Shown here: one piece after another, positions 26,890-42,371 of the stretch | Position numbering within the stretch: position 1 is the stretch's first letter | Layout: each line of letters starts with the position of its first letter | From: Bradysia coprophila | Taxonomy: Eukaryota; Arthropoda; Insecta; Diptera; Sciaridae | Length of the DNA stretch: 64,000 nt | Reading direction: 5' to 3' | NCBI RefSeq assembly: GCF_014529535.1 | Contig: NW_023503293.1 | Coordinates: 5,102,741-5,166,740 of the forward strand | Notes under the pieces: generated by a model | The model's input: the letters and a program-made list of their open reading frames with translations, nothing else | Databases searched by the model: none | What the model was told of the DNA's origin: nothing | Made by a program: the position numbers and the translations under genes

Positions 26890-28000
26890 TTTTTTTCCTA
26901 ACAGAAAGAAAAAAATGTTTAAACATGTTAAAAATTTAGTTGACTGACAAGGGGTGACGCAATTCATAACATTTAGTCTAATATTTTGTATGCTGGGGGA
27001 GATATCCGAAAAGAATGTTCTAATAAGTTTAGTTGTAGAAAATCATATGTTGCCTCGAATGCTGCAATGGGTATAGGAAGTATCTCTGAAATTCGAAAAT
27101 TGTCTGGAAGTTACTACTTGAACGGAGAACCATATTTTCGATTATCTAGATTTTCCACAGCTTCTATCAAAGAGCGCATAGGATTCCACAAGGAAAGTTT
27201 TAATCTAAAGATGAGGAAGTGAGAATGAAAAAGTGAGAGCTGCAATCGGACTTGCTCGATTTCATCATATAGCCAGCCCGGCCCTGCTGACACTTGCGAA
27301 ATATTTAAATGTTTTCGATTCTAATTCAATAATTAACGATAATAATAGCAATCTGCAATGACGCTGGTGTTGTCGATATAGCTTATCTTATAGCCACTAG
27401 CAACACTTTGTTGTTGTTAAATTGTTCTAAAATAGTTTTGGTATTTTTAAGGCAACTTGTGATAATTTGCCAAATTATGCGGTATTGAAATCGACTTTGT
27501 TTGTTGTGATAGCAAACGAACAATTTTTAGTATAAATGTTTTTGATTTAGAAAAACTTTTGTTTATTCTTAGAAAAGAACGTGAGTTCTCAAGAGCAAGA
27601 ACAAAAATTTTTGAAATGTGAATCCCTTCGGGTCGACTCTACCAATTTTTGTTTTTCTTCAGTTGATATTTTGTTCATCAAGCCTACGAATTAATAAGTT
27701 TCGTACGAAAAAAATGTTTAGTCATTAAACAACAACATCAACAGGTTACGAAATGTTGACATATAGAATGAGTGAACAAAAAAATGCTGTGCCTCACAAA
27801 GTGACGTCATGTTTTTACCACAGTTCGTTCGGATGAATGACTAATATATCCCAATATCCAATTCATCCAACAATTTATTGTAATAGTTTTCATCTACGTG
27901 TTAGACCATTTGGTAAACGATTCATTGATCAGTTACATGTATACATCAAACGCGATGACAAAAATAAAATTCAATTTTTGCGAGAGAGAAACAGTAAAAA
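26890..28000. other. Intergenic, no supported gene
   Basis: A 78-codon open frame on the plus strand at 26986-27222 continues weakly in other frames and resembles nothing I know. The remainder is AT-rich. No transposon termini were seen. Confidence 0.3.
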
Positions 28001-29255
28001 AAACATAGCTAACGCCGACCCGTACGAAACACCTATTCGTATCAAAAGCCTTTACTGTGAAACTCTTCATTTCTTTTACTTCATTCTCTACTGAAAAGCT
28101 ATTCGCCCTTTAAAATCACTTACATTATCTTTCTTTGCCTTGTTAGCATATACAAATAAATTGCCGGAGGCAATATAGACAGCCCCGTACGAAGTCAACT
28201 TTCATTAATTCCTATTTAAACAGCTATATACCGCTATATTTACCTATATTTTCCTATAAATAAACATTTCACATTAGCTCAATATAGGTGAATATAGATA
28301 TATATAGATTATTTTATTTTATTTCAAAGTTTGAAAAGCTTGAAACTAGCTGACCACTTAAAATTGTGTCTAAGTTGCAAAAAAATCTGTAACCAATGAG
28401 TGTTTAATAAAAGAATAATAATAATAATAATAATATATAGATGTCCATAAATGGAATGCCTGAAACACCCCACACACATAACAAATTATTTCCATGTTAA
28501 CAGAAACACTCTAAGTACCATTTTTCCCAATATATATCACTTTTATTAAAATCCAATATGGCCACCGGCAGCCATTTTGTTAGGAGACCGGAAATTTGAC
28601 CGACGCTTTACATTCCTTAATACCTTTCAAACAAAAAAAAAATCATGAAATTCGGTCAAAATTTACTCGAGATATTGACAAAATACTCCACGTTCACTGT
28701 ACGGCCGAGTAGCCAGATAAGAGCTCACTCCAAGAGACCTAGCTCACGCTCCGGAGAACATAATTTCAAAAACTTTTTTTTCCCTGATTGGTACGGTCAA
28801 TACCTATCTAATAAAGCTAAAACAGACGAAATATGTTGAAATGTGGCCGACCTACAAGCAAAAACTGCTTGCCGCCCTGTGCCTGTTTCACACCAAGGGG
28901 TCTAACTCACGAGTCGGTCATCCGATTTCCATAAACTTTTTTTTTGTCGATCGGTATTGTAAATACCTTTTATTTGACGTATCAGTTACAAGTGTAACGT
29001 TTGAATGTCCGGAGATATCTTCGAAAAACCGTAAAGCACTTATTGGGCCACAGCTCGGGAAAGGTCGATCCAAAATCACTCATCTTCGAACTTAGCCTGT
29101 CTTTTGACATTACCAAACGGGAAAAAAAAGAATTTTCAAAATCGGATGCGTTTTACTCAAGTTATCGTGCAGACGGACTCCCTTACTCAGGGAGTCCAAT
29201 TCGACGTGTTACGGACGTATGCGTAAACGCATAAGACCCCAATACTTCGTACGGG
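28001..29255. mobile_element. Dispersed repeat family A, longer copy
   Basis: About 1.25 kb beginning near GACCCGTACGAAAC and ending near TTCGTACGGGTC. The inverted 12-bp ends GACCCGTACGAA suggest a terminal-inverted-repeat element. An inverted copy of its first two-thirds lies at 44830-45590. It contains an (AAT)n microsatellite near 28420-28435 and no transposase frame. Class uncertain; non-autonomous. Confidence 0.65.
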
Positions 29256-29783
29256 TCTAAAAAACAGTCAACCATTTCGCGGTTAACCTGGCGGCATGGA
29301 ACCTCAAAAAGGTCACAGTCCTATATGACAAAACCCACACGACCCACCAACATTATAGTTTGGATATATTCCAAAAGCACTTCAGTTGAAAACAATTATC
29401 CCTATTGGCATCCAAATTGTAGAGAGAATAAAAAAAACACTCGAGCCATGCATAATATAGATTAGAACGCCTTTGGTTTCAGTGTGTGTATTTATGGATA
29501 TTTCTTTTTCGTTTCTATACACTGAAAGACGACATGTTTTAATGCATTCCACGACAATATGTCATCTGGAGCATAAATGCTAATAAAGCTCATTGCATAC
29601 AGTAACGGTGATACGATCTCACCCATTCAGCGGTTTTAATGAATTGAGATTTTCGATTTATTTGTTTTCGATGAATTTTTATTGTTTTTGATTTTTTTTT
29701 TCAATTTATTTATTCAAAGCGAAAAAAAACTGCTCGCATACGGCGCCAGTCAGTAAAAAAACCAATTTTTCAATCAACAAATA

Positions 29784-31154
29784 TTACAATAAATAAAAAT
29801 CATCCGCTCTATTACTTCCTAAAGTTCCAAGAATACATGCCGCATTGCCTCTTTGTATAGCAATAGAAATTTTCTGCAACAGATAATCTTTGGAACGTGA
29901 CTCCCCTGATGCTCTCTTCATCAACGATCCCAACTTGTCAATAAATTTCTTTGTTTCTGGACCCATGCAACCTAATGATTCAAAGGCAAGGGGGGTAAAT
30001 AAATAGTTTTCTTTAAGACGTATATAATGATTATGCTTAAATCTCTCCGCTTTATCTGCAATAGACCCTGCTTTCTTAGAGGATTCACTGATGTATGAAG
30101 GAGCCAAATCACGTATTGTTACATCCCATAAAAGTGATTTTCCATGAATCCACGGAACTACTGTCATACCATCAGGTCTTTTACCGTCGTCTCTAGAAAT
30201 ACCAGGTGGTTGCAAAATATTGGGAAATCCTGCAGAGGAAAATGCATGACCAAAAACATTATTGACAGAATCGTGTTTAGCAATAATCCCTATCTTTAAT
30301 TTGCACTATAAACCATGCAAACCGTCCTTCTTAACCACATTACCACAATTACACTTGTACTCTTCACACAACTGGGATCCTAAACGAAGACCAACAGCAA
30401 TTCTCGCTGCATTGTTATCTAATAGTAAACCTAGTTGACTCGATGGGACAACCTGCAGCCACTTTGAAGATTCTTTGGTAGATGACGCAAGTAGTCTAGC
30501 ACGAGTAACAGGTTCACTAGAATCTAACATCTCGCTAAAACTGCTCCTAATCACCGGTAGGTCCCAGTTTCGTTGCACCTTTCTCATTTCATCATTATCT
30601 GGAATAAAATCGTTAGGAATGATATCTACTATGCTTGAAATGTCATCATCAATTATTCGCAAATTAAATTTACTCAAAATTTCATTCGACAAATCAGATG
30701 ATGAATACACAGATGACAGATAGGCAGGCATTGCCAAGTCTTCAACTTTCCGAATCCCCAATCCACCAAAAACTAAAGGAAGAGAAGCTTGATCCCAAGC
30801 AAAATCTGACAACCTAACATTCGTAATCGCCTCAAGCGTAGAACAGAAAATCTCGTCAACACTTTTCAAACGATCGCGCAGCGAAAAAGTCCTGCAAGTA
30901 CGCAACAAATAATTAAACCTACAGCTCCCCAAAGACTTCCTAAAAATGCACAAAGCCGGATGAACATCCATTAATTTCAAACTGTCGCACATTATTCTCA
31001 ACGATTCAACCTTGGAAGAAAAAACCCTCTCTAAACCTGACTCAAAAATCGGATTATTGTTGTTTCGAAATACACGCACGGAATTTTGAAAACCGACACA
31101 TTTCCTGTCACAGTGTTTTATTTGAGTTTCTGATTTCTTCATAGAAAAATACAT
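29784..31154 (-). mobile_element. Retroelement C-terminal ORF with one in-frame stop
   Basis: Open reading frame on the minus strand broken by a single TAG near 30306, within one frame. It matches the region after reverse transcriptase seen in a widespread group of animal retroelement ORFs. Landmarks are PLVFGGLGIRKVEDLAMPAY, GLRLGSQLCEEYKCNCG followed by GLHGL (zinc-knuckle-like), KRPDGMTVVPW and LLWDVTIRD. The tail reads LFTPLAFESLG and AIQRGNAACILGTL. The reverse transcriptase itself is missing. A related tail is present at 47129-47434. I do not assign the clade. Probably dead. Confidence 0.7.
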
Positions 31155-31222
31155 GCAAAATTCACAAAAAACCAGTAAACCACAAAACAGAAAATGTGTC
31201 GGTTTTCAAAATTCCGCGAGTG
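31067..31222. repeat. Short inverted repeat at the 5' edge of the retroelement ORF
   Basis: About 33 bp at 31067-31101 (core GAATTTTGAAAACCGACACA) is repeated inverted at 31189-31222, with roughly 90 bp between. It overlaps the start of the upstream open frame. Confidence 0.6.
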
Positions 31223-33059
31223 TAGGATAAGCAGAAGATAAACGAAATTCAAACTATCCACAACGAAATAGAGCGTTGATTAAATTTACTGAAAAAATGA
31301 ATTAAAAATAATTGAGTGAAATTTTGGGGAAAACGAAGATTACTACGAAGATGACTCCGAATAATGCAACGATAAATGTTGCGTCATTAAACACATTCAA
31401 ACAAAATATCAGTAACAAAACCTACATTGAACTGATATTATCTTCGAATGATTTTACTGGCGAAGGTCACAGGAAATGCGTTACCTCTGATGTCATGAAG
31501 CAATGACCAACTTTTATAGGTTCCAGCGAATGATAATAAGATTACGTCCTTGTTTCGACGCTTTTATTTTGAAATTTTTACTCGCAGCTCTTTCCACTTT
31601 CCTAGCGGAAGCGGAAGCTATAAAATGGGCTTTTCATCCCAAATGCCCACTGACTTCCCAATGTATGTGTCCATTTATAATTTATGAGAAATTTTTGGGC
31701 GCCCGCGACACCGGAAGAGAAAGCAAGAATCGAAACAGAAAATTCTCGTCTAACTTGCACGTCTAGTGGAAGCTATAAAATGGGCCATGGAATGGAAATG
31801 ATTTCATTATCTGATACATTTGCTCAGACAATTGCGGTAAAAGTTGGACAGTTTGACTAGCGGGAATTAGGTTCTTGACTTCTTGTCGCGAGCCTCCAAC
31901 TTCCCACTCGTCAAAATGGTAATGACCATGGACGTAATCTTGTGATTCAACTTCCGAATTCCATTTGAAGAAATCGATGTTTTTCGAGGCAATTTTTTTT
32001 CGGCATTCGGTTATTCCGGACATGAATGCACTTTAACTGAAAGGAGTTGAGTAACAAGATTTTATTTCTTTTCGTAGAGCTTGCTTTCAATGGGATAATG
32101 ACAATGCGCATGTCGACTGACACAATTTTTGATACCGATTTTACATGCGTTCTTTTGTTGGCTAGCAGCTTGAGTAGTATACAAACAAAAAATCAGTTGA
32201 GAATCTCTTGAGACAACTTGAGATGATAGGAAGAAGAATTCAAAATTGTATATAATTTGAAGGTTTACGAGTGACGAATGAATATACTGTCGGAGTCCAA
32301 AACAGTCAGTGGACTGACACTATAATGTTGTGTTAATATTCTCTGTTTGGACAGAAAGTGGTCGGTTAGAGTTGTCATACCTAAATAACGAGCGTTCCGA
32401 ATCCTTTTATCTTAAATTTCATTTTTCTCATTTCTTTCTGTTATCTGTACATGGATTCAACAGAGAGAACGTAAAGCAGAGCCAAAAATCGTTTTTTAAA
32501 AAACACAATTTTGTTATGAGTTTGCCGATTTTGGGAATTGATAGTAATGGAACTTATCGAAATGAAAACAAAATCCAATTTTGAACTGAACGCACGTAAT
32601 ACACAAAAACGGACATTTGAGCAAAGTTACATTTTTCATTGCACAAAAACGGAATCTGAACGGGCCACGATTTGTTTACTCTTTTGTTCCAATCTTATAG
32701 GATTTCGAACAGTGATTTAGGTGATTTAGGAAAATCATGTCCACTTACCTTCTAGTGCGTATGCTATTTGAGTTGATTTGATATTGGATGGGCGTGTTGT
32801 TTTATCGAAATTCTAATAGCAGTTTCAAATTGATAACTGAGAAGAAGAATCACTTTCGTTTGAAAAAATGACAACGATTGTCAGCACAATGCAATACTAC
32901 GCTGACAGACGGCGCTGCAGATTTTCTTCCTGTCGTTTCGTTTTTCTTCTTGGATAGGCTCACATAAATTTATATTTTAACACTCGGATAGGTTGTTTGT
33001 GTACCTGTTTTGGACGATTGATTTTAGGCAATTTCGCGGATTGTAGGCCGAACGAAGTG
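31223..33059. other. Intergenic, no supported gene
   Basis: Short open frames on both strands (longest about 87 codons) show no family motif. The 17-bp block GAAGCTATAAAATGGGC occurs at about 31614 and 31770. No splice-supported gene could be built. Confidence 0.3.
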
Positions 33060-33084
33060 ACTATACACTAAAAAAAGTCAAAAA

Positions 33085-33350
33085 TTTCGGGTTACCCGAA
33101 CCCGACCTGATTAAATTTAAAATTTCGGGTTCAGTTCAGGTTCGGGTCGAACTCGAAATTGAAAATTCAGGTTCAGGTCACATTCGGGTTGAACAATTTC
33201 GGGTTCAGGTCGGGTTCGGATTAAACCCGAAATCGAAAATTCAAGTTCGAGTTGAACCCGAAATAATTTTTCAGGTTCGGGATAAATCAAGTTCGGGTTC
33301 CGGTCTGGCCGAACCCGACCCGTTCCGAGCCTTATCGGGCCCGAAGCATG
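33085..33350. repeat. Degenerate GGGTTC-type minisatellite
   Basis: Imperfect tandem array of units such as TTCGGGTTCAGGTCGGGTTC. The open frame on the minus strand with repeated RPEPE words is only the translation of this array. A further degraded, opposite-strand stretch lies at 33636-33900 (ACCCGA words). Confidence 0.8.
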
Positions 33351-33956
33351 AAAATACATTAATCAGTCACGACATCACTCTTAAATTAATTCCGTCGACT
33401 TTTTTTTTGTTCGTTTCGCAATTTAAACAGCGGAATGTATTTGATGCGGTAGTGGTGTAAATAGGATCGTATTCGTATAAATTTGTTGTTGTTAGTTTTC
33501 CATCTGGTTTCATTGGCATCTTCACATTGTATTTCCTAAATTAGACTTATCGTATTACTGTATGAAATTTTGTTTCTTTTGAATTGAAATAAATTTTGTT
33601 CGTTGATAAATACAAACAATGTGTGATTGGCATTCGCCGACCCAACCCGAATTAAATTTTTGAAAACCGATAACTCTAAGCCCGAATGATTTTAAACCTG
33701 ACCCGATATGAATTTTCAAACCCGCGAAATTGAAACTCGAATATGAAAGATTTATATTTAATATTACTGGGCAATTATATGACTTATTTCTTTTAGGTTT
33801 TGAACAATTTTCGTATGAACATAAAAAAAATATATAAGACCCGACGCGACACGATAAAAGTGATTTGAAAACCCGACCCATCCCGAATCAGGCACAGTTC
33901 AATTTATGTTATACATTCCCCATTGTTATACTCACTCGTTGGTCTATAGAGTGTTA

Positions 33957-34132
33957 TGATGAAAGAGAAGCAGATATTTTGACAAGTACCCCAAAGCAAG
34001 TTAAAATAAACTGGTCTTCTGACCTCTCGCTCTCAACGCACCGCGTTGAAAGAGAAGCAAATACTTTGACAAGTACCTCAAGGCAAGTTATAATAACTAG
34101 TCTTCGGTTTTCTCGCTCTGATCATAACAGTC
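33957..34132 (+). repeat. Tandem duplication of about 87 bp
   Basis: Two diverged copies each run from GAAAGAGAAGCA through TTTGACAAGTACC, AAGCAAGTTA-type sequence and GTCTTC to CTCGCTCT. The first copy starts near 33961 and the second near 34048. Confidence 0.65.
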
Positions 34133-34519
34133 TATTAGTCTGTATGCATTAACAAAAAGTTCGATGAATTGCTGAAATCCAAAAAAGTTGAAAAACAGCA
34201 CCTGAAATTGTGGACGGTAGATTTTAGAGAATTTCGTGAGCTGTAGCCCGAACGAAGTGAGACCGACAAACAACTTCTCATGCTGAGGGCCTAAATTACG
34301 AGGAAATTTATGTCCAAGGCATGAAAACTGACTTTACCTTACCTCTTCGAGTGTGACTAAAACAGTTAGGAACGTAATGTCCTTCTATTTGATACAAGGT
34401 GATGATATATGCGTGGGCATAAGGAAAGCGGCTGACTATTGGCGAGAATCGACTGTTGACTATATCAAAAAACTTGAAGGTCTTAAAAGAGACTGCATCA
34501 ATGCATCTCACCATTATTT

Positions 34520-34860
34520 CAAGAATTTTGTATGTGAAAAAATCATCTCTTCTAGGTAGATTTTAGTCAAACTAATGTTGTGATAGCTCATTTTGTAGGG
34601 TTTTCAATAGCGAATCTAGCAAGCGTACACTTTCGATAGGTAAATCTAAAAATTTATTGGTTTCGCTGTTGGAAGGCTCAAAAACGGGGCATTTTTACGA
34701 GTATGGAGACAATTAACATTTTAAATGCAGCGAGTAAATAAAATTTTTTGACAGAAAATCGATTATTAATCATGAATAACACATTTAAAAGCTGAAAATA
34801 GTAAAACTTAGTTTTTTAAGAGAAGTCAATTTGTTATATTTATAAAAATTAGTTAAATTA
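34520..34860. mobile_element. Decayed relative of the 53.6-kb hAT-like foldback element
   Basis: Shares TTGTGATAGCTCATTTTGTA, CGCTGTTGGAAGGC and the segment through TATGGAGACAATTAACATTT with 53569-54740, with many differences. The terminal repeats are not visible here. Confidence 0.6.
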
Positions 34861-35716
34861 TAACCTTAGAATGTCAAACTAAAATTATTAATATTTTAAT
34901 ATTTTAAATCCCTCAAATAGCCCCTATTAATTGATTGACTTTATTTTTTATAATATGTATAAAAAAAAATTTGAATTGTTTCGATCAAATGCGAACCACT
35001 AACTGTGTATTTTCGCAGACATCAAGAGTTTTTATATGAAGCCATTCTTTATGCGGACTTCCCCTGATGTCCTATGAAACGATATAGTCAACAAAAAATA
35101 TCTCAGTTACTCTGAAACTCTGTGTTATACACCTAGTACTTCCCCGATCCTACTAGAGGTAAAGAAACCGAGTTATTTCCACATGAAATTCTAAGAATTT
35201 ATACGATTTGTTAAATATTTAATTTAACAATTCACAATATTTGCAAAGCATGGCATGGTAATATATCAATTTGCTTGAGAGGAAATACTTTATGCGTAAA
35301 GGTGCATCAGGCATCAGTCATATCATTCCGAAAGTATCGTTCATTGCGATGTTATTTCTATGTTTTTCTGAATTGATTTCGTAACAAATATTCAAATTTA
35401 TTGTGGCAATAAATATTGCTCAATGAATAACTGTCCCAGCAGTCTGTCCTTGTCCCACACAATGCCATTATAAAACATGAATGTCTGATATATTATGAAC
35501 GCCACCCACACTGGCAATTTAAAATGATAAAATGAAAAATAAACATTCCAAAACAGATCGTTAAGGTCCCAAAATACAAAAAATATTAAAAAAACAAAAA
35601 TTTCACTCGCCCTTAGTCATCGAAATGTTTCAAAGAACATGCAACTCTTCGTAGGGCATTGCTAATATAATGCATGAGTTATTTCACACAAAGTTACTAG
35701 ATTTTAACGCAACCAC

Positions 35717-36010
35717 AGCCGACAACGGATCTGAAGGATCTAATATTGTGTTTACTATCTGATAAGAATGACGAATTTGTTAGCATCCCGTCAAAATACT
35801 TTTTTCCCGTTTACGCATTCCACCAGTTGTTCGTTTCAATCGATTTTATTTTTTTTTTATCAAAGTACTCCGCTCACACTAATCAGTCGATGTGCACGTA
35901 ATGTTTACCGGTTGTTCGAAAATGGCAAAACTAATTTATTATATTTTACGACCTGTGTAAAACTCAATTCCATTGTTCACATCAATTTCCATGCACTCCA
36001 ATTATTATTT
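35717..36010. repeat. Mosaic of two dispersed repeats
   Basis: 35717-35806 is repeated inverted at 39018-39108 in Surf4 intron 1 (core TACTATCTGATAAGAATGAC). 35829-36010 is the second copy of the repeat at 22707-22882. The adjacency suggests pieces of one larger element. Confidence 0.65.
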
Positions 36011-36406
36011 GGTGAAATTTTTAATTTCAAACATAATGAGAACGGAAATGTTTTCAAATTATCGACTCGGTTTTCAGTCGCATTATTTGTCCAGTGCTGC
36101 TATAAATATGAGCGGAATTTTGATGGAAAACGACTTCGAACAACTTTATGGTAAGTTCGGAACGAAAATGAGCAAACTTTTCGATGGAAAATTAATTTTC
36201 GTTTGTGTCTTATTTTTGTTCTGACCTTAGCTCTGTGCTGGAAGAGAGATAGACAATTTGAAATCCGCGAGAATTTTGGTCCACAGTATTCCGTTTCCAG
36301 TTATAGTCCAGTCTACATGTTTCCATTGCAGCTACACGAGAATAGTTTATAACAAAACATTGGATTTACGTTAGAAATTTGTTTTTATTATTTTTTTGTT
36401 GTTGGC

Positions 36407-37750
36407 TTATTGATAGTACAGTTCTAGGTTCATTCCGTCGTGGATTTCGTCTGAAAATAAAAGAAAAATCGCCTGTTAACAGAAATGTCTTTTAATCACA
36501 CCAATGCGTAAGGTAATGCATGTTGAGTCAAAAGTGGATGGTAATTCAGAAGTTTACATGGATGGTTACTAACCATTGGTTAGGATTGAGTAGTTAATGT
36601 TTCGCTTATTATTTACGCCTTAAAACATCTGTTGGCTAACAAGTTTAGAAATTTACGTGTTGGTTGGTTACACTAATTCTGATCAGGGTCTGAGCTAAAA
36701 CTCAAAATTTTCTCCAAAAGATACTCTGCATAAAACTAGAGGCCGTACCGGAATCAAACCTTCAAACGCTCCATAATAATTAATCAACGGAAATAGATCC
36801 ATATATTCAAAACAAAGGTTTATGAGTAAAGTCTGCGATAACAAGGCACTGTTTCCATCAAATAATGCAAGCGATGCCACAATACTGCTCCCAATTGAGG
36901 AAATATACCGGATTTTTCTAGTCGAATTTTTAAATCGATTTGCGAAAACGCAATTAGGTAGACCGTCTCGACATGCTCTTTGAATGTATGTACACAACGA
37001 TTGACATCACAGTCGACAGAGCAGAGCAGACAGCGTAGATTGAAGGTGAATGGTTTAAACAAAAGGTATTTGCTTGATAGAGTGTGTGATCATCAAAACA
37101 GCTGCACAATGATCGGGAAATGGTTTACATCCAACTTCACAAAGATGTCAAAGGAACAGACGCTACTGAGCCAAAATTTTAACTTTTGTTTTAGACGCCA
37201 CAACGTAGGTTGGATGCTTCTATTAAGACAATTGAATGACATGAGTTGGTGTATTTAGGGAAATTTCTCAATCTGTTAGAGGTTGAAATGCTTTGTTAAA
37301 CGTTGTAAAACGGTGTATAAGCTGATTAGATTAAGTGAACAAAACTGTCAACGTTACTGCTTCTACACGGTCAAGGAATCGATGTTACTTCTAGCCAACA
37401 GACGACAGTAAGCCCTACAGTAGAACTTCTACCTTTCAACTGGGACTAACGGAAACGCAGAGTAAAGAAAAATGTAAATTCTGATGTAAACCGCAACACT
37501 TACAATCACACAGCTTGATTTGATCCTTAAAGATTGTGTACCATTTCTTCAATATAATTTTATCGTATTTCGTTCCGGTCTGGGCAGCTATGAGTTTCTT
37601 TAGATCGCCAATGGTATCTTCCGGATTGCATTTCACTCGAACCTGCAAAGTGGATGAATGTAAAAATAATGTCACATCGTTTCTCGACCATTCCCGGTGA
37701 AAGACACTCACCTTTTTGCCGAGTCGATCATTACAGGTGATTTCAATCAT
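36407..37750 (-). CDS. UBL5: Ubiquitin-like protein 5 (Hub1)
   Basis: Small ubiquitin-fold modifier that binds spliceosomal proteins non-covalently and supports pre-mRNA splicing and the mitochondrial stress response in other animals. 73 aa, exactly the family length, in three exons: 37750-37712, 37642-37504 and 36450-36407. It reads [13 protein letters not shown], then [20 protein letters not shown] and [20 protein letters not shown]. It ends [13 protein letters not shown], with the typical Tyr-Tyr-X end instead of di-glycine. Intron 2 is unusually long (1053 bp) for this window and contains only frames I do not recognise. It is divergent from Surf4. Confidence 0.95.
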
Positions 37751-38389
37751 TTTGTTGACGGACAACCAATGTCAAAGGTAATTTTTTTCGAAACGTGGTG
37801 TTGGGTGATGAATGTTGTGTTCCTTTTCCTCGGCGGAGCGATAATTGCGCCAGAGATTTATGATATCACCAAACAAATCGTTGGAAATCGTATACTGACA
37901 AACACAAAACAAGAGGTGTTTGACAGCTGTCAATGTTCATTTTGGACGTTTATGACATCATTTCAGCGATTTCAGCAAAAATGATTCAGCAATGAATTCA
38001 ACCAGCGCAATGTTTTGAATTTGATTTCAATTTTAAATCGTTTCGTTGCGATGAAAACGAAATACTTTGCTGTGAAAATCCGATTTTTATTTATTCAAAA
38101 TTATCCGACCCACTTCGATCGGCTAAACCCGGTGGTGTAACAATAAAATGTAATTCCGAACACAATTTGACCGGAACCACCACATCAAAGTAATCAGTAG
38201 TGTCAGCAGTCCGACGAAACGTCAAACAATTCATCTGATAAATGTTCCACATCACTTTCACCATTTTTACCCGTACACCAACGACAACACATATTATACA
38301 GTTCTGTTGCCAAAAATATTTCGAATTGTCGCTACGCCGCTAGTGAAACAACCAATTTTAACTTAGATTTTCTTCATTTATTTGACAAT
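37751..38389. promoter_or_regulatory. Shared divergent promoter region of UBL5 and Surf4
   Basis: 639 bp separate the two start codons. Both genes are housekeeping-type, so a bidirectional promoter is likely. No core element can be assigned with confidence. Confidence 0.45.
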
Positions 38390-41313
<2,924 letters not shown>

Positions 41314-42177
41314 AAGCGAATTTAATTAAAGTAAAAGAAAAATGATTCAAGAGACAAATCATCCTTCCTTTTTACAATATCCTCCCTCATATAATTTTAC
41401 ATTTTTACATCCAACAAACTGTTTCGTCATATAAATTAAAAGCGCCGCCGGCTGACTGTACATACTTAGGGAACATTTTCATTTTTGTTTTAATCGAACG
41501 GAAGAGATTGACGACGAGGATACAGATTAGACAGACAAGCTACATCCATCAAACATATTTGACATTTTGTCGGTAACGAGAAGAAAAGTGTTGTTGATTT
41601 TGAAACGGAATTTTTGTTTTTAATTTATTTTTATTTTGTTGAAACGAATTTGTGTTGAATTTCCAATCAGTTTTTCTTCCACATAAATTGCCTCGGTACA
41701 TACAATTCCAAAAAAAAGTCTTTTTCTTTACATTGATTCCTTGACCACACACCATCAGTTATCGTCGAAAAATCATTTTTTTTTTAACGATCCGTGCTGA
41801 TTTATCGACAACGAACCAACATTTTTCATGTCCAGTCCATAGAGTTTGTTGCATTTTTTTTTTCTATTTTATTGCCTCGCCCATGCGAAAATTGATCATT
41901 ACATTGTAGTTTGCCCGCGGCGAAAATGATCCATTGCACGAAGAATATTTTTGTTTTTTGATAATCAATTTTCGCATGGGACAGGAATACATTGGATGCT
42001 GCTACGTAATTTATTAATTCGGAAACGACATTTTGATACTCGCAAACTCGATCATGTGTCTTTTTCAAACAACTTGCTTCGGTAACTGTTTGTTTTAAAC
42101 CTGCGGCTCGGAAATGCAACCTTTACAGTTCTCGAAAAGATAGTTAGAAATTGTTCGAAAAGTCGTACACTCAGAGA
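41314..42177. other. Surf4 3' flank, no gene seen
   Basis: AT-rich sequence, probably the Surf4 3' UTR at the left. A small inverted repeat (arms CCCATGCGAAAATTGAT near 41880 and its complement near 41970) is the only structure noted. Confidence 0.4.
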
Positions 42178-42371
42178 CAGTGAAATTTCAGCATGAATTT
42201 GAGTCAACTGGTTTTCAGCTGATCCACACAACTGTTTATATATTACGGTTGAAGATGTCTATGCACACACATGATAGTGGTAAAACCGTATAAGGACGTA
42301 TAAACAGTTTTGCTTGTCTGTGTGGATCAGCTGAAAAACAGCTGAAGCAAATTCATGCTGAAATTCCACTG
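42178..42371. mobile_element. CAGTG-ended palindromic MITE
   Basis: 194-bp foldback with ends CAGTGAAATTTCAGCATGAA and its inverted match. Inner arms contain CAGCTGATCCACACA. A half copy is at 7548-7670. CAGTG ends are typical of Tc1/mariner-like elements, but a clean TA duplication is not seen here. Confidence 0.75.

Noticed and set aside
31763-32023. 86-codon minus-strand ORF
   Set aside because: Open but without recognisable domain, splice partners or conserved context; left unannotated.
33117-33359. 80-codon minus-strand ORF rich in RPEPE
   Set aside because: It is the translation of a degenerate minisatellite, not a gene.
36695-37258. Overlapping ORFs inside UBL5 intron 2, faintly chemoreceptor-like (LLLRQLNDM)
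   Set aside because: Similarity is a few residues only. No transmembrane pattern or splice-consistent exon could be assembled.
37697-37984. 95-codon plus-strand ORF over the UBL5 start
   Set aside because: Antisense shadow of UBL5 exon 1 and its promoter; no independent support.
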